From Acetonema longum DSM 6540 (GTDB lineage Bacteria; Bacillota; Negativicutes; Sporomusales; Acetonemataceae), in contig NZ_AFGF01000163.1 of NCBI RefSeq assembly GCF_000219125.1, positions 1 through 38,024 on the forward strand: 38,024 nucleotides of DNA, given 5' to 3'. How positions within the stretch are numbered: the first letter of the stretch is position 1; each line of letters begins with the position of its first letter. Under the pieces are notes generated by a model. The model was not told the DNA's origin, did no database searches, and was given only the letters and a program-made list of their open reading frames with translations. A program made the position numbers and the translations under genes. Shown piece after piece: positions 1 through 6,851 of this stretch.

Positions 1-2
1 TA

Positions 3-47
3 ACCGATAAGCGGCTGATTGAGCTGGTAAAAGAGGGAGAGGCTTAG
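3..47 (+). CDS. C-terminal tail of an upstream gene (partial)
   Basis: From the left edge one frame stays open for 14 codons and ends at a TAG (45-47), reading TDKRLIELVKEGEA. The charged, helical composition is typical of a protein C-terminus, and terminator-like hairpins follow immediately, which supports a real gene end. The piece is too short to assign a family or function. It could also be chance open frame. Confidence 0.4.
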   Translation, partial: TDKRLIELVKEGEA

Positions 48-64
48 TTTCTTGCCCTCTTTTT
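29..64 (+). terminator. Possible intrinsic terminator of the upstream gene
   Basis: AAAAGAGGG (29-37) is complementary to CCCTCTTTT (55-63), and the right arm runs into a T-rich stretch. The stem overlaps the stop codon of the truncated upstream frame. The 17-nt loop is long, so this is moderate evidence only. Confidence 0.4.
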
Positions 65-295
65 CCTTTCTTGCCTTTCGGGGTTTTTACAATAATCGAA
101 GCAGCCGGAATATGCCGGCGAGCCTGTCCGGCCGTCTTGGACCTAAGCCAAGCGATTTTTTTATGCGGATTTCGTCCAAAGCACAAACCACCACCCTTTA
201 CAAAGCCGACGCGGTGAACAATTTGTGAACGGTTCGCGATAGAGCAATAGGCTTAATATTGAGATCAGGAATTTGAAGAATGCTTCCCTGGTGTA
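48..295. other. Non-coding leader region before the MerR-type gene
   Basis: About 310 bases lie between the upstream stop and the regulator start at 361. Apart from two weak terminator-like hairpins and the promoter/operator at 296-327, I see a short GC-rich dyad near 104-117 (CCGG, 6 nt, CCGG) and a GTGAAC direct repeat near 213-230. No convincing gene is present. Confidence 0.5.
136..162 (+). terminator. Weak second terminator-like hairpin
   Basis: CTTGG (136-140) pairs with CCAAG (148-152), followed two bases later by a run of seven T (156-162). The stem has only five base pairs. It may back up the hairpin at 29-64. Confidence 0.3.
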
Positions 296-327
296 TTGCA
301 ACTATACACCTGCTTGTATAGTAAAAT
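296..327 (+). promoter_or_regulatory. MerR-type promoter/operator with a 20-bp spacer
   Basis: A -35-like TTGCAA (296-301) and a -10-like TAAAAT (322-327) are separated by 20 bp. That long spacer is the hallmark of promoters that MerR proteins activate by DNA distortion. The spacer is filled by a perfect dyad: ACTATACA (301-308), 6 nt, TGTATAGT (315-322). The regulator gene starts 33 bp downstream, so autoregulation is the simplest reading. The geometry is seen in the sequence; binding is inferred. Confidence 0.6.
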
Positions 328-360
328 AGCTGCATACGGCTGGTAATAGGAGGGTGAAAG

Positions 361-1185
361 GTGAAATCGCTGATTTCCATTAGCGAAATGGCTAAATTGC
401 ACGGGTTAACCCGGCAAACCTTAATCTACTATGATGAAATCGATTTGTTCAAGCCGGCCCGGGTCGATGAAAAAGGGTATCGGTATTACAGCAACTATCA
501 AATTCCCTATTTGCGTGAAATTTGCTTTTTAAAGTTTTTAGGTGTTAGCCTGAAAGAGATTGTAACGCATTTCCATGGCCGCTGCCCGAAAAAAGAAATG
601 GCGCTTCTGGAAAAACGCAAGAAAGATGTTCTCCGCGAAATTGCCAGGCTGAGTAAGATCAGAGAGGCGATCAATCAAAGGATCAGTATCTATGAAGAGG
701 TGACAGACGCCGACACGATGCAGATGCAAGAGCCGTTTATTCGTCCGATTGTGGTGCGACAGGCGATTTTCAAAGAATATATTCAACCGATTAATAAAGA
801 AAATCTGCATCTGACCTTGATGAGTTTATGGCGGGAAATATTTAAAAAGGAAATGGCGCCTTCCGGCGGTTTCGGTTCGATTATCAAAATGGCTTCCATC
901 CTGTCCGGAGAGCCGTTGAAAGGCGCCGGCAGCTGCGTTTTTTTATCGCCGTGGAGTACGGAACACGCAAATACCGTGGGAATTCCGTCTTCACACTATG
1001 TTTGCATGTATAAATACGGCATGCCCTATGATATGACGCATGTGAAAAAGCTGATGGATTGGATGGCAGAAAACGGATATGGGCTTGCCGGCGATATCGT
1101 TGACGTCTGCCTGTTGGATACGACTTTTTATAAGACCCCGCAATCCGTCGATTTCTGCATGCTGCAAGCCCCGGTAAATTTATGA
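361..1185 (+). CDS. MerR-family regulator with a C-terminal effector-binding domain
   Basis: A 274-residue transcriptional regulator. Residues 5-45 form a MerR winged helix-turn-helix (SISEMAKLHGLTRQTLIYYD, then the GYRYYS wing), followed by a helical dimerisation segment to about residue 115. The C-terminal half, roughly 120-270, has the layout of a GyrI/BmrR-like small-molecule-binding domain. The GTG start follows AGGAGGG with a 6-nt gap. It stands just upstream of, and in line with, the aromatic decarboxylase operon, whose promoter also has a stretched spacer and a dyad, so it probably senses an aromatic acid or its product. The gene looks more AT-rich than the operon it precedes. Family assignment is firm; the ligand is unknown. 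Confidence 0.85.
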   Translation: MKSLISISEMAKLHGLTRQTLIYYDEIDLFKPARVDEKGYRYYSNYQIPYLREICFLKFLGVSLKEIVTHFHGRCPKKEMALLEKRKKDVLREIARLSKIREAINQRISIYEEVTDADTMQMQEPFIRPIVVRQAIFKEYIQPINKENLHLTLMSLWREIFKKEMAPSGGFGSIIKMASILSGEPLKGAGSCVFLSPWSTEHANTVGIPSSHYVCMYKYGMPYDMTHVKKLMDWMAENGYGLAGDIVDVCLLDTTFYKTPQSVDFCMLQAPVNL

Positions 1186-1212
1186 GAAAACTTGAAAAAA
1201 ACAAAAAACCGC

Positions 1213-1244
1213 TTGACTGTATGATTGCTTTACAGATTAGTATC
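1213..1244 (+). promoter_or_regulatory. Candidate MerR-controlled promoter of the decarboxylase operon
   Basis: TTGACT (1213-1218) is followed after 20 bp by TAGTAT (1239-1244), a weak -10 match. Between them CTGTA (1217-1221) and TACAG (1231-1235) form a dyad. The half-sites resemble those before the regulator gene (ACTGTA against ACTATA), but the internal spacing is 9 rather than 10 nt. A shared regulator is suggested, not proven. Confidence 0.45.
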
Positions 1245-1309
1245 TAACTTGTAAATTGCGCTTGCGTAATTTATATGAAAGCATTCTACATTGTCAGGAG
1301 GTTTTTTTT

Positions 1310-2788
1310 ATGGCGCATGAAGTTTCTGATTTACGGTCTGCTCTGGAATTATTAGAATCGGTACCGGGTCAGATGGTGTCCACTGATGTGGAAGTGGATC
1401 CGTCCGCCGAATTGGCGGGGGTTTATCGCTATATCGGCGCCGGCGGCACTGTGGCCAGGCCGACGAAGCTGGGACCGGCGATGATCTTTAACAAAATAAA
1501 AGGCCATCCCGGCGCGAGAGTAGTGATCGGTGTGCTTGCCGACCGCGGACGCGTGGCGGCTCTTTTGAACACCAGACCGGACCGGCTGGGTTTCCTGCTG
1601 CGCAACGCTGTGAAAAACGCGATCCAGCCGGTTGTCGTCGGCCCTGACCAAGCGAAATGCCAGGAGGTAGTCTATAAGGCGACTGATCCTGATTTCGATA
1701 TCCGTAAGATACTCCCGGCCCCGACCAATACGCCGGAAGATGCCGGTCCCTATGTAACCTTTGGCATGTGTTACGCTTCGGATGTGGAAACCGGCGAATC
1801 CGACGTTACGATTCATCGTCTCTGCCTCCAGTCCAAAGATGAAATTTCCATGTTCTTTACTCCCGGCGCCCGCCATTTAGGCGCTTTTCGCGAAAAGGCA
1901 GAAGCATTGGGCAAGCCTTTGCCGATTTCCATCAGCATCGGCGTCGATCCCGCTGTTGAAATCGCCGCTTGCTTTGAGCCGCCGACAACGCCGCTTGGCT
2001 TCAACGAGCTGTCCATCGCCGGCGCTATCCGCGGCAAGGCGGTAGAACTTGCGCCTTGCCTGACGATTCAGGAGAACTGCATTGCCAACGCCGAATACGT
2101 GATCGAAGGCGAACTGCTGGTCGGCAAACGCATCCGTGAGGACATCAACTCCAATACCGGCAAGGCGATGCCCGAGTTCCCCGGCTACACCGGGCCTGCT
2201 AATCCGGAAGTGCCGGTCATTAAGGTGAAAGCCATTACTACCCGTAAAAATCCGATCATGCAGACCTGCATCGGTCCTTCCGAAGAACATGTCAATATGG
2301 CCGGCATACCGACGGAAGCTTCCATCATCGACATGGTGGAACGCGCCATGCCGGGGCGTCTGCAAAATGTTTACGCCGCGCCTCCCGGCGGCGGTAAATT
2401 TCTGGCCGTTCTCCAATTCAAAAAAGGCGTTCCTTCGGATGAAGGCCGCCAGCGTCAGGCCGCTTTGCTCGCCTTTTCGGCTTTTCCCGAATTGAAGCAG
2501 GTCATCCTGGTTGACGAAGACGTTGATCTTTTTGATATGAATGACGTGATGTGGGCGATGACCACCCGCCTGCAGGGGGATGTTGATATCGTCACTATTC
2601 CCGGCGTCCGCTGCCATCCGCTTGATCCTTCCAATGATGCCGCCTGCAGCTGGACGATTCGCGATCACGGCATTGCCTGCAAGACCATTTACGATGCAAC
2701 GGTTCCGTTCAGGGAGAAACAGCGTTTTATACGGGCTAAATTCATGGAAGTGGATCCGAAAAAATGGCTGCCTGATTTTGGTGCATAA
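1310..2788 (+). CDS. lpdC: UbiD-family aromatic acid decarboxylase, LpdC-like
   Basis: A 492-residue prenylated-FMN-dependent decarboxylase, close to the usual family length of about 490-500. It resembles the gallate decarboxylase catalytic subunit LpdC along its length: GVYRYIGAGGTV near residue 35, APTNTPEDAGPY near 140, ISIGVDPAVEIAA near 210, FEPPTTPLGFNELSIAGAIR, the acidic AEYVIEGE segment near 265, and IGPSEEHVNMAGIPTE. The family removes a ring carboxylate non-oxidatively in the cytoplasm. The ATG at 1310 is preferred over an in-frame TTG at 1256 because a TCAGGAGG site lies just before it. The UbiX and LpdD-like genes downstream support the role. Family placement is strong by recall; the substrate (gallate, protocatechuate or another hydroxybenzoate) is inferred. 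Confidence 0.88.
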   Translation: MAHEVSDLRSALELLESVPGQMVSTDVEVDPSAELAGVYRYIGAGGTVARPTKLGPAMIFNKIKGHPGARVVIGVLADRGRVAALLNTRPDRLGFLLRNAVKNAIQPVVVGPDQAKCQEVVYKATDPDFDIRKILPAPTNTPEDAGPYVTFGMCYASDVETGESDVTIHRLCLQSKDEISMFFTPGARHLGAFREKAEALGKPLPISISIGVDPAVEIAACFEPPTTPLGFNELSIAGAIRGKAVELAPCLTIQENCIANAEYVIEGELLVGKRIREDINSNTGKAMPEFPGYTGPANPEVPVIKVKAITTRKNPIMQTCIGPSEEHVNMAGIPTEASIIDMVERAMPGRLQNVYAAPPGGGKFLAVLQFKKGVPSDEGRQRQAALLAFSAFPELKQVILVDEDVDLFDMNDVMWAMTTRLQGDVDIVTIPGVRCHPLDPSNDAACSWTIRDHGIACKTIYDATVPFREKQRFIRAKFMEVDPKKWLPDFGA

Positions 2789-2797
2789 ACAGAACCT

Positions 2798-2841
2798 GGA
2801 TATCCCTTAGCGGGACTGCGGTTCTTTGCTAAGGGATATCC
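2798..2841 (+). repeat. Perfect 14-bp inverted repeat between lpdC and the permease gene
   Basis: GGATATCCCTTAGC (2798-2811) and GCTAAGGGATATCC (2828-2841) are exact reverse complements around a 16-nt loop. There is no T-run after it, so it is not a classical terminator. It sits 9 nt after the lpdC stop and 26 nt before the permease start. It may stabilise the upstream mRNA, act as a processing site or cause partial attenuation. Confidence 0.7.
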
Positions 2842-2867
2842 GCCACTTTTGGCAAGGAGGAGAAATA

Positions 2868-4253
2868 ATGGGAAAGAATAAGGGGATCATCGGCCTTGTC
2901 CTGGGCCTTATGGTCGGGATCGCTCTCTATTTTATTGAATTTCCCGGGCTGACACATGAAGGCCAATTGTGCCTGGCCTTTTCGTTAATGACAGTGATTT
3001 TTTGGGCTTTCGGCATTGCCCAGCCCGGTTATACATCCGGTCTCTATTTACTGTTGCTGGCTGTGTTTAAGGTGGCCGAACCCACTTTGATTTTCTCTAC
3101 CTGGACAACCTCTATGATGTACCTTATCATTGGCGCATACTTAATTGCGACCGCAGTTAAAGAATCCGGTCTTGGCGAAAGAATTGCCTATTGGTATATT
3201 GCCAGGTATGTCACTGATTTTAAGAGTATTATCATCTCTATCTTTGCGCTGACCTTCATTTTAGCATTACTCATTCCGCATCCCTGGCCGCGCGCTTTTC
3301 TGATCATGTCGGTTATGGCCGTGGTGATTAAAAGCGCTGAGATCCCGCGTGAAGACGCGGTTAAAATCGGCTTCACCGTATTTACCGCCTCCATTCCGGT
3401 TTCCATGATCTTTTTAACCGGCGATGCCTCCATCAATCCTTTGGCGGCGGCCAGCTGCGCCCCGGAAACGGTGGGGTGGATGGAATGGTTCAAAATCATG
3501 GGTTTGCCCATGATTGCGACCAGCTTCATCACCATGTTTATGATCTTGTTTATGTTTAAATCCAGCCGAGGAGTAACCGTGAACAAGGATGAAATTGCCC
3601 GCCAGCGAATGGAGCTTGGTCCGATGACCGGCAAAGAAAAACGTACCGCGTTCTGGGTGATCCTGGCGATCATTCTTTGGATGACGGACACGGTTCATGG
3701 CATTGACATCGGTTGGGTGACTCTGTTCATCGCCGTGATGATGGCCATGCCGAAGGTCGGCGGCATTCTTGCTCCCGGCAGTTGGAGCGGCGTGCCTGTG
3801 CAAACTTTGCTCTTCTTGACCGCAGCCGTGGCGATTGGTCGTGTCGGCGGTGCCACCGGCATGAACGCTTGGATCGCCCAAACCCTTCTCCCCGGCACAG
3901 TGCCGGAAAATATGTTTGTTCTGGCCGCATTTATCACGCTTGTGTCTATTGTGATCCATATGTGCTTCGGCAGCGTGATTGCCGTCATGGGCATCGTTAT
4001 TCCCGCCATGCTGGCGTTTACCAAGCCGATGGGCCTGACCAGCATTATTCCCGTTATGATCGCTTATACCGCCATCAACGCCCACTTTATCCTTCCGTTC
4101 CATAACCTGGCGATTTTGGTGGGCACGGGTGAGGAAAATGGCATGTATACAGAAAAAGAAACAATCAAATTTGGCGTCCCGTTCACGCTGGTACTGTTTA
4201 TCATCGCCTGCCTTATCGAAATACCATGGTGGAAAGCGATCGGTCTGTGGTAA
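2868..4253 (+). CDS. SLC13/DASS-like permease, probably for the aromatic acid
   Basis: A 461-residue integral membrane protein with a dozen or so hydrophobic segments and the length of the divalent anion:Na+ symporter superfamily. The ATG at 2868 follows AAGGAGG with a 7-nt gap; the frame is open further upstream but crosses the intercistronic hairpin. Where family members such as VcINDY carry Ser-Asn-Thr tips, this protein has PHPWPR (about 137-142) and LPFHNLAIL (about 409-417), so ion coupling may differ. Its place between lpdC and ubiX suggests that it imports the decarboxylase substrate or exchanges it for the product. No substrate can be read from sequence. Confidence 0.75.
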   Translation: MGKNKGIIGLVLGLMVGIALYFIEFPGLTHEGQLCLAFSLMTVIFWAFGIAQPGYTSGLYLLLLAVFKVAEPTLIFSTWTTSMMYLIIGAYLIATAVKESGLGERIAYWYIARYVTDFKSIIISIFALTFILALLIPHPWPRAFLIMSVMAVVIKSAEIPREDAVKIGFTVFTASIPVSMIFLTGDASINPLAAASCAPETVGWMEWFKIMGLPMIATSFITMFMILFMFKSSRGVTVNKDEIARQRMELGPMTGKEKRTAFWVILAIILWMTDTVHGIDIGWVTLFIAVMMAMPKVGGILAPGSWSGVPVQTLLFLTAAVAIGRVGGATGMNAWIAQTLLPGTVPENMFVLAAFITLVSIVIHMCFGSVIAVMGIVIPAMLAFTKPMGLTSIIPVMIAYTAINAHFILPFHNLAILVGTGEENGMYTEKETIKFGVPFTLVLFIIACLIEIPWWKAIGLW

Positions 4254-4318
4254 GCGGCAAAATAAGCCGCAAGACGGGAAAAACATTTACGTTTATTTGA
4301 GCGGAAGGGGATTGAGCC

Positions 4319-4882
4319 ATGCGTTTGATCGTAGGCATCTCCGGGGCGAGCGGCGTGATTTTGGGATACCATATGCTGAAAGCCTTAAAGCAAATCCCCG
4401 GTATGGAAGTGCATGTAATCGTTACCGAAGGCGCTGCCAAAACCTTCGAGCACGAAACGGATTTGACGGTGGACGCAGTGACGGCTGCGGCGGATGTAGT
4501 CCATCATAACAGCAATATGGCAGCCGCTATTTCCAGCGGTTCCTTCAAAACCGACGGCATGATCATCATTCCCTGCAGCATGAAAACCGTATCCGGCATC
4601 GCTGCCGGTTTTGCGACGAATCTTCTGTTGCGGGCGGCGGACGTATGCATCAAGGAAGGACGCAAAGTCGTTATTGTGCCCCGCGAAATGCCGATGAGCC
4701 GGATTCATCTGGGCAATATTAAACAAGCGGCCGATTCGGGCTGCGTCGTCGTTCCTCCTTTATTGACCTTTTACAACAGCGCCAACTCCATAGAAAAACA
4801 AATCCATCATATCATCGGCAAAATTTTAATGCAGTTTGGTCTGGATTACGTGGAATTTGTCGGCTGGGAAGGAGCCGAATGA
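4319..4882 (+). CDS. ubiX: UbiX-family flavin prenyltransferase
   Basis: A 187-residue enzyme that attaches a dimethylallyl group to FMN, making the prenylated FMN cofactor needed by UbiD enzymes. Signatures seen are ISGASGVILGYHML near residue 6 (flavin-binding loop), PCSMKTVSGIAAG near 82, NLLLRAADVCIKEGRK, VPREMPMSRIHLGNI near 120 and VVVPPLLTFYN near 142. Length and motifs match the family. The ATG is preceded by GGAAGGGGATT. It lies in the operon with lpdC, equivalent to LpdB of the gallate decarboxylase system, and its stop is followed at once by the lpdD-like gene. It probably supplies cofactor to the local decarboxylase. Confidence 0.93.
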   Translation: MRLIVGISGASGVILGYHMLKALKQIPGMEVHVIVTEGAAKTFEHETDLTVDAVTAAADVVHHNSNMAAAISSGSFKTDGMIIIPCSMKTVSGIAAGFATNLLLRAADVCIKEGRKVVIVPREMPMSRIHLGNIKQAADSGCVVVPPLLTFYNSANSIEKQIHHIIGKILMQFGLDYVEFVGWEGAE

Positions 4883-4883
4883 G

Positions 4884-5264
4884 GTGCTCTCTGCAACCAT
4901 TACCGTTGGCAGCCTACCTTACGCAGTGACGGCTGCGATTACCTTGTGCGGCAAAGACGCGGCAGTCGTTATTGGCGGCGGTGAAGTGCCGCATGTGGGA
5001 GCCGCGGCCCTGGCACTGCCCAGGCCAAGCTTAAAAAATCACGGGGGTATTTCAGCGACGGCATCCGTGCTTTGCGTGACGGGGCATAAAGAAGACCTGC
5101 TTGCCAGAGCCGCGGCGCTGCGTTTGGCAAGCAGGCTGAACACCTCGGTTTTAGTATCGGTGGGCCTGCACTTGGATCATGCAACTCCTGACGACATAGT
5201 CCGGCTGCAAGCGAATTTCGAACGGCTGTTGGATAAAACAGAAACCTGGCTGCTGGAGAACTGA
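4884..5264 (+). CDS. lpdD: LpdD-like small protein of the decarboxylase system
   Basis: A 126-residue protein resembling LpdD, the small third component found with LpdB/LpdC-type decarboxylases and proposed to handle prenylated flavin. Recognisable stretches are GGGEVPHVGAAALALPRPSL near residue 30, TASVLCVTGHKED near 55 and RLASRLNTSVLVSVGLHLD near 80. I chose the GTG at 4884, one base after the ubiX stop and 9 nt after GGGAAGGAG; this gives the usual family length. An in-frame ATG at 4836 would lie inside ubiX and lacks a ribosome binding site. Its exact biochemical role is not settled and is not visible here. Confidence 0.75.
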   Translation: MLSATITVGSLPYAVTAAITLCGKDAAVVIGGGEVPHVGAAALALPRPSLKNHGGISATASVLCVTGHKEDLLARAAALRLASRLNTSVLVSVGLHLDHATPDDIVRLQANFERLLDKTETWLLEN

Positions 5265-5291
5265 AAGTAAGCTATTATTTTAATTTGAAAT

Positions 5292-5348
5292 CAAGCCGGT
5301 GCGGCGCTGAATGTTTAAACAGAGCGTCGTGCCGGCTTGCCGGGTTTT
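5292..5348 (+). terminator. Terminator of the decarboxylase operon
   Basis: CAAGCCGGTGCGGCGCT (5292-5308) pairs with AGCGTCGTGCCGGCTTG (5323-5339), 17 pairs including three G-U, with a 14-nt loop. A short T-run (5345-5348) follows a few bases later. The strong stem and the position 27 bp after the lpdD-like stop fit termination, though the weak T-tract makes efficiency uncertain. Confidence 0.6.
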
Positions 5349-5501
5349 GACGGTTATGTGCAGGCGCTGGCAGAAAGGCATAACCGGCCAGTGGGCTGAT
5401 GGAAGGGATTGCGTCGTCGAACTCTACTCCCAAAGAGCACTAAAAAGTGATAATTTTTTACTATGAAAGAAGGAATTTTATCGACGTAATAGAATCTTAT
5501 T

Positions 5502-5517
5502 AATGTATAGATACATT
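5502..5517. promoter_or_regulatory. 16-bp palindrome before the YheO-type regulator
   Basis: AATGTATAGATACATT is a dyad of two 7-bp arms around AG, ending 28 bp before the regulator start. A site of this symmetry next to a regulator gene suggests autoregulation or a binding site overlapping the promoter. I do not find the same sequence before ridA. Confidence 0.4.
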
Positions 5518-5545
5518 CTGAAAATTGCAGCACGGGAGCAGGATC

Positions 5546-6214
5546 ATGAAATCGAACAAACAGCTCGAAGCCTATATTCCTTTAGTCAATTTTATTGCCG
5601 ATATTATCGGGCCGCACTGTGAAGTGCTTTTGCATGATGTTGTCGACGTACAAAACTCGGTAATCGCCATCCGCAATGGGTATATAAGCGGGCGGCAGCT
5701 GGGCTGCCCGTTGACTGATTTAGGACTGGAGCTGCTGGAAAACAAGGTTTATCTGCAGCAGACCGCGATTGTGAACTATTTAAGCCGCACATCCGGCGGC
5801 GAGAAGTTAAGGTCATCCACTTATTTTATTAAGAATGAAGACAATGAACTAATCGGGATGCTGTGCGTTAATATTCTTATTTCCGCCGATGGCCGGGTTG
5901 TCAAGGATTTAGCGGATAAGCTCATCCATACATTGTTGAACAACAATGGGGTGAACCAAGCTCCCCTGCCGGAAAATGAAGAAGTCGTTGAATCACTGCA
6001 CTCATCCATTGAAAAGGTTGTGGAATCAGCGATTCATAAAATCATCGATACCTACGATATTCCGGTAGAGCGAATGTCGGTGGAAGAAAAGACTGACATT
6101 GTACGGAAGTTAAATGCAAACGGCATCTTTAAAATCAAAGGGGCTATCACCAAAGTAGCTGGTACGTTACAGAGTTCTGAAAGCACAATTTACCGCTATC
6201 TTTCTTCCCGATAG
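5546..6214 (+). CDS. YheO/DauR-type PAS-like helix-turn-helix regulator
   Basis: A 222-residue DNA-binding regulator. Residues about 5-120 form the YheO-like PAS domain (LEAYIPLVNFIADIIGPHCE, DNELIGMLCVNI), and the C-terminus about 165-222 is a helix-turn-helix (VRKLNANGIFKIKGAITKVA, SSESTIYRYL). Relatives include DauR, which controls D-arginine catabolism, and family members often sit beside ridA and amino-acid catabolic genes, as here. The ATG at 5546 is preceded by GGGAGCAGGA; an in-frame TTG at 5525 lacks such a site. It probably regulates the ridA-tdcB-nifJ genes that follow. The effector is unknown. Confidence 0.85.
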   Translation: MKSNKQLEAYIPLVNFIADIIGPHCEVLLHDVVDVQNSVIAIRNGYISGRQLGCPLTDLGLELLENKVYLQQTAIVNYLSRTSGGEKLRSSTYFIKNEDNELIGMLCVNILISADGRVVKDLADKLIHTLLNNNGVNQAPLPENEEVVESLHSSIEKVVESAIHKIIDTYDIPVERMSVEEKTDIVRKLNANGIFKIKGAITKVAGTLQSSESTIYRYLSSR

Positions 6215-6332
6215 GTTTTTTACAGGACGAAGCGGCAGCATCATATGGGGGGATGAAACAGGTATGCTTACCTCTTGAGTTGCTTGCGTCTCGAATTTTC
6301 GTATATATTTAGAACGTCATATTTTTTTTTCG

Positions 6333-6359
6333 ATTATTAATAAAAAATTATTAATAATA
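6333..6359. promoter_or_regulatory. AT-rich direct repeat upstream of ridA
   Basis: ATTATTAAT occurs at 6333-6341 and again at 6347-6355, followed by AATA, in a very AT-rich tract about 50 bp before the ridA start. It could be an UP-element-like promoter part or a regulator site; low complexity makes chance repetition possible. Confidence 0.3.
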
Positions 6360-6406
6360 CAAAGAATTTGTTATCACAGAATTTTTGCAACAGGAGGAAA
6401 CAAAGA

Positions 6407-6793
6407 ATGAAAGAAATAATTGAAACGCAAAACGCCCCTAAGGCCATCGGCCCCTATTCACAGGCCAGGATGTTCGGTGACTGTCTGTTTACATCCGGTC
6501 AAATCGGCATTGATCCCAAAACCGGCGAGGTAGTAGCCGGAGGAATTGCGGCTCAGGCCAGACAGGTGATGGAAAACCTCAGGCAAATCCTGCTCGCCGC
6601 AGACATGAATTTTGACGATGTTTTAAAAACCACGGTTTTTCTTACCAGTATGGATCATTTTGCCGCTGTCAATGAAATCTACGGATCCTATTTTACCGGA
6701 AAATTGCCCGCTCGTTCGTGCGTAAGTGTAGCTAGCCTGCCTAAGGGAGTTTTGGTTGAAATCGAGGTAATCGCCGGCAGCCACCATAAATAA
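6407..6793 (+). CDS. ridA: RidA-family enamine/imine deaminase
   Basis: A 128-residue RidA (YjgF/YER057c) protein that hydrolyses the reactive 2-aminoacrylate or 2-aminocrotonate released by PLP-dependent dehydratases to the 2-keto acid and ammonia. Seen are APKAIGPYSQA with Tyr17, TSGQIGIDP, and PARSCVSVASLPKGVLVEIE, where Arg103 and Glu118 correspond to the catalytic Arg105 and Glu120 of Escherichia coli RidA. The ATG follows CAGGAGG with a good gap. It precedes the threonine dehydratase gene by 58 bp, exactly the enzyme whose intermediate it disposes of. Confidence 0.95.
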   Translation: MKEIIETQNAPKAIGPYSQARMFGDCLFTSGQIGIDPKTGEVVAGGIAAQARQVMENLRQILLAADMNFDDVLKTTVFLTSMDHFAAVNEIYGSYFTGKLPARSCVSVASLPKGVLVEIEVIAGSHHK

Positions 6794-6833
6794 GAGCAGT
6801 TGATGCTGGGAAGAATCGGATCACTGCCCTGAA

Positions 6834-6851
6834 GATAGAGGAGGTTCTATC
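6834..6851 (+). promoter_or_regulatory. Ribosome binding site held in a hairpin loop before tdcB
   Basis: GATAGA (6834-6839) and TCTATC (6846-6851) are perfect complements flanking GGAGGT (6840-6845), which is the Shine-Dalgarno sequence, and the ATG follows directly at 6852. The 6-bp stem would partly hide or pace initiation. The sequence is seen directly; any regulatory effect is inferred. Confidence 0.5.

Noticed and set aside
1256-1309. TTG start giving lpdC 18 extra residues
   Set aside because: No ribosome binding site there, whereas ATG 1310 has TCAGGAGG and gives the usual family N-terminus.
1877-2668. Open frame of 263 codons antisense to lpdC
   Set aside because: It lies wholly inside a well-supported UbiD gene, has no ribosome binding site, and its composition (rich in His, Arg, Gly) is that of a shadow frame.
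3414-4286. Open frame of 290 codons antisense to the DASS-like permease
   Set aside because: Extremely rich in His, Asp and Gly, as expected from the complement of hydrophobic membrane codons; no family resemblance.
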